The translations under genes and the position numbers were made by a program. 6,131 bases of DNA. It comes from Vulcanimicrobiia bacterium (GTDB lineage Bacteria; Vulcanimicrobiota; Vulcanimicrobiia; Vulcanimicrobiales; Vulcanimicrobiaceae). Under the pieces are notes generated by a model that searched no databases, was not told where the DNA came from, and saw nothing but the letters and a program-made list of their open reading frames with translations. Numbering within the stretch: the stretch's first letter is position 1; each line of letters starts with the position of its first letter. This document shows, one piece after another, positions 1 through 5,122 of this stretch. The DNA is taken from positions 1 through 6,131 of the forward strand of contig JANWKW010000001.1 of the NCBI GenBank assembly GCA_025451135.1. Reading direction: 5' to 3'.

Positions 1-811
<811 letters not shown>

Positions 812-921
812 GTCAGCACGATACTTCACCGGGACCATCGGGCGATACTACCTGGGCCGACCCGGCGCGTTCCGTAATCCTGCGGACTCCGTGGGCATAC
901 CTCGGGGGCTAGCCTTAGGAC
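812..921. promoter_or_regulatory. Spacer between divergent ettA and the decayed plus-strand region; presumed ettA promoter
   Basis: This 110-base spacer lies between the ettA start (minus) and the first codon of the plus-strand remnant. It must contain the ettA promoter unless transcription starts inside the neighbouring remnant. I found no clean -35/-10 pair. Reading the minus strand, GGTGAAG lies about 12 bases before the ATG at 811 and is the best ribosome-binding candidate. AGGTAG lies before the alternative ATG at 838. Confidence 0.3.
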
Positions 922-1020
922 ATGGAAACGCTTCTGACGGTCCTCATCGACCTTGCCTGGCTTGTCGGGTGTGTGGTCGCCGCCGACTTTCTGACCGGAC
1001 TGATGCACTGGGCGGCGCGA
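922..1020 (+). pseudogene. Membrane-segment fragment resembling the N-terminus of Kua/CarF-type lipid desaturases
   Basis: The frame from ATG 922 gives a convincing hydrophobic helix followed by AADFLTGLMHW (residues 21-31). It then turns into arginine-rich sequence that looks like out-of-frame reading, although no stop occurs until 1243-1245. The pattern ADFxxGLxHW about 25 residues after the start Met is typical of the N-terminal end of the Kua/TMEM189/CarF family (plasmanylethanolamine desaturases), where further histidine motifs should follow. None follow here, so at most the first thirty residues survive. The fragment runs directly into a permease remnant in a different frame. The alternative is that this helix is simply the second membrane segment of the same broken permease. 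AGGA sits only one base before the ATG, so there is no properly spaced ribosome-binding site. The family assignment rests on one short motif. Confidence 0.3.
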
Positions 1021-1448
1021 CCTCGTGGCCAGGCTGATCGCGGCTTCCGGGCCCTCGTTGGGTATGGCGCTTCTGGCGGCCGAAGGAATAAAGGCGATCC
1101 CGCGTTGGCTACTGCTCGCCGTTGGCGTCGTCGCACTGTCCTCGGGCACGGATGGAGTTCCGCACTACGGCCTCGCGCTCATCGCCGGTGCGATTCTCTG
1201 GCCGAGAGTCACCGCGCTCGTGCGATTGGGCGAGTGCGTTCCTGATGCTTGCGACGCTCGACTTCCTCGGATGGGGCGTGCAGCCGCCACTGCCGACCCG
1301 GGGCAACATGCTGGGTTTCATGGAGGCGCTCGTCCTGACCGGCTGGTGGGCGGCGGTGTTCCCGGCGGTATGCATCTTCATCGCGGTCCTTGTCATCGAA
1401 TGGGCGGCGCGCACGGTGGAAGAATCGGACGAGCCTAGAACACCGTAG
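1004..1448 (+). pseudogene. Broken DppC/OppC-type peptide ABC transporter permease
   Basis: Two frames together recall a DppC-like inner-membrane permease of peptide/nickel ABC importers. The first frame is open from 1004 after a TGA at 1001-1003. It carries membrane segments with IPRWLLLAVGVVAL and then ALIAGAILWPRVTALVR, ending near 1225, like the family's P-LLLA...WPxxxxLVR region. From 1227 the similarity continues in the next frame: LATLDFLGWGVQPP, then PTRGNMLGF, then GWWAAVFPAVCIFIAVLV, stopping at 1446-1448. These match the family's SFLGLGVQPP, P-WGNML and WWLALFPG blocks. About 45-50 residues that normally separate LVR from the SFLG block are missing. They include the cytoplasmic EAA loop that contacts the ATPase, and the frame shifts at the same point. 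No DppB, ATPase or binding-protein gene is nearby. It is probably non-functional. The tail overlaps the 3' end of the convergent esterase-like gene by 14 bases. A sequencing error could explain the shift but not the missing block. Confidence 0.65.
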
Positions 1449-2694
1449 GATCGATCGCGGGGTCCGGCGTGACGTTGGGAATCAGCAGCAAGAAGTCGTA
1501 GCCGTACGTCAGCATCCGGAAGTTGCGGTCGGCGATGCCGACGCCGTTGAAGTGCGAACGGAACGAGCGTAGATCGTAGAGCGTCCAGCCCTGCGGATAC
1601 ATCGCGGCGATGAACGGGGCGAGGTAGGCGAAGCGCGGATCGCCGATCGTGTCCGACGGTGCCGTTCGCCAGGGCTTGCCGAAACCGCCGAAGACCGTCT
1701 TGGTGCCGCTCACGCCCAGGGCGAGGATCCCGACGCTCTTGAGCCCGTCGGTATCGCCGAGCTCGTAGAGGTGATTGCCCAGATCGTAGTTGTTGACCGG
1801 ATTGAGACCGCGGTAGAGATGCTCCTCGCCGAACTTGAACAACACCTTGGGGAGCGGCGCGGCGCCGATGTAGTCGTGGAGCGTGCGCTTCATGAGGATG
1901 GCGCGGTTCCGGTTCGATTCGTTCGCCTTGTCGTTGCAGCAATCGACGTAGATGTCGTGGGTCGCGAGCAACGATGCGGCCAGTCTGCGCGCTTCCGCGT
2001 CGCCGTCGGTCGCGAGCGACCGCTGCAGCCGCACCAGGTCGGCGCGCGGGACGCGCATGAGATAGGCATCCGGCGGCGCGCCGGTCTGCGAGGCATGCGC
2101 GTAATCCGCATCGTTCTGAGCGTTCATCGCGGCGATCAGCGCGCGCGAGCGCCGGCCGGGGTGGCGCGCCAGCATCTCCGCGAAGAGGAATCCCGGCGCC
2201 CCCATCAGCTCTTGGTCGAGGCCCCAAAGACGGAGGCCCGGAACGCGCCGCGCGGCGCCGGCGAGGAACGCGAACTCGTCGCTCCAGCTGTAGAACGCGG
2301 TCGTTCCCGGGAAGCGCCGCTCGAACGTCGAGAACGCCTTCGTTCCGTTCGGATCGGCGATCCACCCGCGGAGGTGACGGGTGAGGACCGGTCCGGTCTC
2401 GACCGCGATCGTGCGATAGCCGAGGGGCGCGAGCGCGTCGAAGACCGCGCCTGCGAAGCGCGGGATCTCGGCCGTGCCGTGTTCCTCGCCGAGCAGGACG
2501 AACTGCGACGACGCGAAGGCGTCGCGCAACACCTCGCCGCCGGCTCCCGCGAGTCGCCCGCCGACGATCGAGATCGGCGAGCGGGCCGCGGCGATGCGGG
2601 TGCCGTCGGGCGCGTCGGCGGCCCGAACGGAGGGAGCGGCGAGCGTGATGATGAGCATCGCACAGGCGGATGCGGCGCGTACGGCGATCGTCAT
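1435..2694 (-). CDS. Secreted erythromycin esterase/ChaN-like fold protein, substrate unknown
   Basis: This 419-residue protein has an export signal: a hydrophobic stretch at residues 8-20 and a likely cleavage after PSVRA (about residue 25). The mature part resembles the erythromycin esterase (EreA/EreC) and ChaN-like superfamily. Visible motifs are FVLLGEEHGTAE (65-76) with H72, AVETGP (97-102) with E99, WGLDQE (157-162), the NRNRAILMKR helix (261-270), and KVLFKFGEEHLY (283-294) with H292. In Ere enzymes an early GE-HG motif, a conserved Glu and a late His form the active site. E70/E71, H72, E99 and H292 are the likely equivalents here. The spacing LGEEHG is one residue shorter than LGEATHG of EreA and is closer to ChaN-like proteins, so macrolide hydrolysis should not be assumed. 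It acts outside the cytoplasm, perhaps in the periplasm or at the surface. The start ATG has no strong ribosome-binding site. No partner gene is adjacent. Confidence 0.8.
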   Translation of the reverse strand: MTIAVRAASACAMLIITLAAPSVRAADAPDGTRIAAARSPISIVGGRLAGAGGEVLRDAFASSQFVLLGEEHGTAEIPRFAGAVFDALAPLGYRTIAVETGPVLTRHLRGWIADPNGTKAFSTFERRFPGTTAFYSWSDEFAFLAGAARRVPGLRLWGLDQELMGAPGFLFAEMLARHPGRRSRALIAAMNAQNDADYAHASQTGAPPDAYLMRVPRADLVRLQRSLATDGDAEARRLAASLLATHDIYVDCCNDKANESNRNRAILMKRTLHDYIGAAPLPKVLFKFGEEHLYRGLNPVNNYDLGNHLYELGDTDGLKSVGILALGVSGTKTVFGGFGKPWRTAPSDTIGDPRFAYLAPFIAAMYPQGWTLYDLRSFRSHFNGVGIADRNFRMLTYGYDFLLLIPNVTPDPAIDPTVF

Positions 2695-2838
2695 GCACCG
2701 GCTTTACGGTCGACGGACCGGCCGTCCTCGTCCGCGGGCCGAATAGCCGCGTCGAATGGCATGTTCGCGGCACGTCGGCGTCGTAGGCTCGGCGGTACAA
2801 CCGTCGTCGCGTCAAGATCGGGACGCAGCCGGGGCCAT
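2695..2838. promoter_or_regulatory. Divergent spacer between the esterase-like gene and selC
   Basis: These 144 bases separate the minus-strand esterase-like start from the plus-strand tRNA gene, so both promoters are expected here. On the minus strand TTGACG (2815-2810) resembles a -35 box, but no good -10 lies 16-18 bases from it. For selC I saw no convincing box pair. No coding sequence is apparent. The role rests on gene arrangement, not on recognised promoter elements. Confidence 0.35.
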
Positions 2839-2932
2839 GGGAGAGTACGGGTCTGGTGGCCCGCGCGGTCTTCAAAATCGTCGAGGCCGGCGCGATCCGG
2901 CTGCTAGGTTCGATTCCTAGACCCTCCCGCCA
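2839..2932 (+). tRNA. selC: Selenocysteine tRNA, anticodon TCA
   Basis: This 94-base sequence folds as a bacterial tRNA-Sec. The acceptor stem has 8 pairs (2839-2846 with 2921-2928), with one A·C mismatch at pair six (A2844 with C2923). The D arm can form six pairs (2848-2853 with 2858-2863) closing a four-base TGGT loop, as in E. coli selC. The anticodon loop is CTTCAAA (2870-2876), with TCA at 2872-2874, on a five-pair stem that includes two G·U pairs. The variable arm is long: GCCGG (2886-2890) pairs with CCGGC (2897-2901). The T arm is CTAGG/CCTAG around TTCGATT (2904-2920). Discriminator G2929 is followed by an encoded CCA at 2930-2932. The 8+5 acceptor-T geometry, short D loop and TCA anticodon separate it from tRNA-Ser and from suppressor-like tRNAs. 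It is charged with serine and converted to selenocysteine by SelA, then delivered by SelB to UGA codons with a SECIS element. None of those genes is in the window. Confidence 0.95.
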
Positions 2933-2944
2933 CACCTCGCGGAT

Positions 2945-2976
2945 ATGCGCGCGTCCGAATCGAACCAAGCGCGCAT
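2945..2976 (+). terminator. GC-rich hairpin 12 bases downstream of selC
   Basis: ATGCGCGC (2945-2952) and GCGCGCAT (2969-2976) are perfect inverted repeats of eight bases around a 16-base loop. The position straight after the tRNA end suggests a selC transcript terminator or a processing structure. There is no T-run after it, so it is not a textbook intrinsic terminator. The two possible ATG starts of the following small ORF lie within the two arms. Confidence 0.4.
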
Positions 2977-3073
2977 GAAGCTGCTGATCGGCATCCACAA
3001 CGCCTGGGATATCGCCACCTACATCGCGATCGAACGTTCCGAAGCCGATGGCGACGGCGAGCGGGAAGACTGA
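2945..3073 (+). CDS. Doubtful small ORF between selC and the aminopeptidase gene
   Basis: A 42-codon frame runs from ATG 2945, or 32 codons from ATG 2975. The part after the second ATG reads MKLLIGIHNAWDIATYIAIE and then ends in an acidic, charged tail (ERED) before TGA 3071-3073. I do not recognise it and see no motif, signal peptide or clear membrane helix. Neither ATG has a good ribosome-binding site, and both lie in the arms of a hairpin. The frame is the same as that of the downstream hydrolase, separated from its GTG by the TGA and one codon. It could be a leader peptide, a translated small protein or chance. Confidence 0.2.
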   Translation: MRASESNQARMKLLIGIHNAWDIATYIAIERSEADGDGERED

Positions 3074-3076
3074 TCG

Positions 3077-4030
3077 GTGGCGGCGCCCTCGGAGACCGGC
3101 ATGCTCGACGACGGCGCCGGGAATCGCATGTACTGGGAGACCTGCGGGAATCCCAAAGGCACGCCGGTACTGTTCCTTCACGGCGGCCCGGGCTCGGGTT
3201 GCTCGGATGGGCAGCGGCGCCTCTTCGATGCGAACGTGTTTCGCGGCGTGCTCTTCGATCAGCGCGGCTGCGGTCGCAGCCGTCCACTCGCGAGCGATGC
3301 CGACGCAGATCTCAGCGGAAACACGACCGCGCATCTGATCGCGGATATCGAGCGGCTGCGCGAGCACCTTGGGGTGGATCGGTGGATCGTTCTCGGCGTC
3401 TCCTGGGGGAGCACGCTCGGCCTGGCATACGCGCAGGCGTACCCGACCAGGGTGGCCGCGTTGCTTCTCGCTTTGGTCACGACGACGTCGCGGAGTGAAG
3501 TCCGGTGGCTGACCCAGGACGTCGGCCGGATATTTCCGCGCGAGTGGGACCGGTTTGCGTCGGCCGTACCGGATAGCATGCGGCACATGCCGTTAGTCGA
3601 CGCATATGCCGAGCTACTCTTCGATCCCGATGCCGCGACCCGCGCCGGCGCCGCTCGTGCGTGGTGTGCTTGGGAGGACGCGCATGTCTCGCTCGCGCCG
3701 ACTCACGCTCCGGACCGGAAGTTCGAGGACCCGGTGTTCCGGCTGGCCTTCGCGCGTCTCGTCACGCACTACTGGCGACACGGGGCCTTTCTGGAAGAGG
3801 GTCAACTGCTCCGCGATGCATCGATATTGAATGGTATACCCGGCGTCCTTATCCACGGACGTTTCGACGTCAGCAGTCCGCTCGATACGGCCTGGCAGCT
3901 GTCGCGGCGATGGACGACGAGCCGGCTTGAGGTGATCGAGGATGCGGGCCACGGCGGAAGCGGCGTAGTGGCGGCCATGCTTCGTGCGCTTGCCGAGTTC
4001 GCTCCGAACGGGGCGAGGTCGCTGCGATGA
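3077..4030 (+). CDS. Prolyl aminopeptidase (proline iminopeptidase) family alpha/beta hydrolase
   Basis: This 317-residue cytoplasmic enzyme belongs to peptidase family S33, whose members release N-terminal proline from peptides. Its length matches the family (about 310-320). Visible elements are the N-terminal block NRMYWETCGNP (16-26), the oxyanion motif HGGPGSG (35-41), DQRGCGRS (61-68), the nucleophile elbow GVSWGS with S109, catalytic D264 in GRFD, and H292 in DAGHGGS. The cap helix WCAWE (196-200) keeps the glutamate that corresponds to E204 of the Serratia enzyme. The second amino-terminus-binding glutamate (E232 there, in an ENHYF motif) appears replaced: here the motif is VTHYW with V229. 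The Serratia C271 position is S267. Specificity may therefore differ. The GTG start is chosen because GGGAAGA lies seven bases upstream and it gives the usual N-terminal length. ATG 3101, preceded by GGAGA, is the alternative. It is the only clear protein-coding gene on its strand between selC and the convergent phosphatase gene, so it is probably transcribed singly. Confidence 0.9.
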   Translation: MAAPSETGMLDDGAGNRMYWETCGNPKGTPVLFLHGGPGSGCSDGQRRLFDANVFRGVLFDQRGCGRSRPLASDADADLSGNTTAHLIADIERLREHLGVDRWIVLGVSWGSTLGLAYAQAYPTRVAALLLALVTTTSRSEVRWLTQDVGRIFPREWDRFASAVPDSMRHMPLVDAYAELLFDPDAATRAGAARAWCAWEDAHVSLAPTHAPDRKFEDPVFRLAFARLVTHYWRHGAFLEEGQLLRDASILNGIPGVLIHGRFDVSSPLDTAWQLSRRWTTSRLEVIEDAGHGGSGVVAAMLRALAEFAPNGARSLR

Positions 4031-4063
4031 TCGTTCTTCAGATCGGTGCCATACGAGAATAGA

Positions 4064-4095
4064 TCGACGATTCGCGACGGCGACGGCATCGTCGA
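4064..4095. terminator. Inverted repeat in the convergent spacer, possible weak terminator
   Basis: TCGACGAT (4064-4071) and ATCGTCGA (4088-4095) form a perfect eight-pair stem with a 16-base loop, 34 bases after the aminopeptidase stop. It lies between convergent genes, where a bidirectional terminator would be useful. There is no T-run on either side. The remaining spacer (4031-4260) holds no gene I can support. A frame opening at GTG 4119 contains one hydrophobic stretch but then runs into the antisense of the phosphatase gene. Confidence 0.3.
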
Positions 4096-4260
4096 ATCGG
4101 TAGAGGCGGAATAGCGTCGTGGCGGCGTGGTCGAAAGCATCGAAGCCACGCTGCAACGGGCTGGTGGGTCGCGGGCTCGCCGGGCTGTGCGTCTTCCTCG
4201 CGGTCTTCGGGCTGCGCGCGGTCGCGCGCTACGCGCTCGCCGCTCCGGGTGAGGTCGCCG

Positions 4261-5058
4261 CTAGCGAGCGATCTCGTCGCGTTTGGCGACGAAGATGGTG
4301 GAGTCGTCGCGCATCGGCGAGATCGCGTAGGCCTTGACCGCTTCGAACATCGCGGTCGCGAGCTTGTCGGCGGCGAGGTCGCGGCTGCGCAGCAGTTCGG
4401 CTTTGAGCCCTTCGATGGTGTACATCTCGCCCTGTTGGTTGGTCGCCTCGGTCAGGCCGTCGGTGTAAAAGACGGCGATGTCGCCCGGCGCGAGGACGCA
4501 TTCCTCGACCTGGTAGTTGGTCGCCCTGGTGATGCCGAGCACGATGTCGTGCCGGTCCAGCGTGTGGACCGCGCTCGCGCCGGCGCGCAGGATCAGCGGG
4601 GGCTCGTGGCCGGCGTTCACGACGCTCAGGCGACCGGATCCAAGCTCGAGCGTTCCCAACAGGAACGTGATGAAGCTACCGTCGTCGGTATCCTCGATCA
4701 GCACGTCGTTCGCGTGGGTGACGATCTGCGCGAGATCGACCGGTCCGAGCGCCTTGAGCAATCCGCGGACGAGCGAGCGGAGGGCGAGCGAGTTCAGGGC
4801 TGCGGCGAGCGATTTGCCCGACGCGTCGCCCAGGCCGAAGGCCAGGACGTCCTCGTTGCAGCGATAGAGGTCGATGTAGTCGCCGCCGACCAGGCGAGCC
4901 GGCTCGGCGTAGACGCCTAGTTCGAAGTGCGAGACGTTGGGAACGACCACGTCCAGCAACGCGTGCTGGATCCGCGTCGCCGCAAGCTCGAAGTGCCGGC
5001 GCGCGTCATCCTCACCATCCGAAAACGCCGCGATGGCGCGGACTATGGGTCCCCACAT
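4261..5058 (-). CDS. SpoIIE/RsbU-type PP2C serine phosphatase, catalytic domain only
   Basis: This 265-residue Mn/Mg-dependent protein serine/threonine phosphatase belongs to the SpoIIE group. Well-studied members dephosphorylate anti-sigma-factor antagonists (SpoIIAA, RsbV) in partner-switching stress or developmental control. The domain begins after a short helix ending RIQHALL (29-35). Metal-binding and core motifs follow in order: LVGGDYIDL (56-64) with D60, GDASGKSLAAAL (77-88) with D78, NAGHEPPLI (148-156), VFYTDGLTEA (196-205) with D200, and the terminal DDSTIFV (251-257). There is no PAS, GAF, HAMP, receiver or membrane segment, so the input must come from a partner or from expression level. 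No STAS or anti-sigma kinase gene is in the window. ATG 5058 is the furthest possible start, since an in-frame TAA lies ten codons upstream with no other start codon between. The PMT-family gene ends 64 bases upstream on the same strand, so co-transcription is possible. Confidence 0.92.
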   Translation of the reverse strand: MWGPIVRAIAAFSDGEDDARRHFELAATRIQHALLDVVVPNVSHFELGVYAEPARLVGGDYIDLYRCNEDVLAFGLGDASGKSLAAALNSLALRSLVRGLLKALGPVDLAQIVTHANDVLIEDTDDGSFITFLLGTLELGSGRLSVVNAGHEPPLILRAGASAVHTLDRHDIVLGITRATNYQVEECVLAPGDIAVFYTDGLTEATNQQGEMYTIEGLKAELLRSRDLAADKLATAMFEAVKAYAISPMRDDSTIFVAKRDEIAR

Positions 5059-5106
5059 ATCGCCGTTGTTTCGACGCGGGCGGCGCGATTACTCGCGAGC
5101 GCTTGG

Positions 5107-5114
5107 CTCCTTCC
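5107..5114 (-). promoter_or_regulatory. Strong Shine-Dalgarno-like GGAAGGAG without a start codon at normal distance
   Basis: On the minus strand GGAAGGAG occurs eight bases after the PMT-family stop codon and 48 bases before the phosphatase ATG. No ATG, GTG or TTG lies within the next 15 bases. It is too far upstream to act directly as the phosphatase ribosome-binding site. It may be chance or a ribosome standby site. Confidence 0.25.
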
Positions 5115-5122
5115 GCTCTACC

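Noticed and set aside
1413..1446. Inverted repeat ACGGTG...CACCGT at the convergent gene ends
   Set aside because: It has only six pairs with a 22-base loop and no T-run, and lies within both reading frames. It is too weak to call a terminator.
1771..2907. A 378-codon plus-strand frame antisense to the esterase-like gene
   Set aside because: Composition is low-complexity Arg/Glu/Ala and it ends inside the selC gene. The opposite strand carries a clear signal peptide and family motifs.
2839..2932. selC as an integration site with a mobile island beside it
   Set aside because: selC is a known island insertion site in enterobacteria, but no integrase, no repeated tRNA 3' end and no other mobile gene was seen in this window.
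3071..3130. SECIS element after TGA 3071-3073
   Set aside because: Only short GC stems are visible (for example a four-pair stem around AGA at 3095). None has the expected length, distance and GU apical loop, and no redox motif surrounds the TGA.
1109..3586. An 825-codon open frame on the minus strand spanning the permease remnant, the esterase-like gene, selC and part of the aminopeptidase gene
   Set aside because: It is arginine-, proline- and alanine-rich, runs through a tRNA gene and lies antisense or out of frame to recognisable genes. This is the usual shadow effect in GC-rich DNA.
4119..4337. A 72-codon plus-strand frame with one hydrophobic stretch in the spacer after the aminopeptidase
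   Set aside because: It starts at GTG without a ribosome-binding site, and its last third is the antisense of the phosphatase 3' end with an arginine-rich shadow composition.
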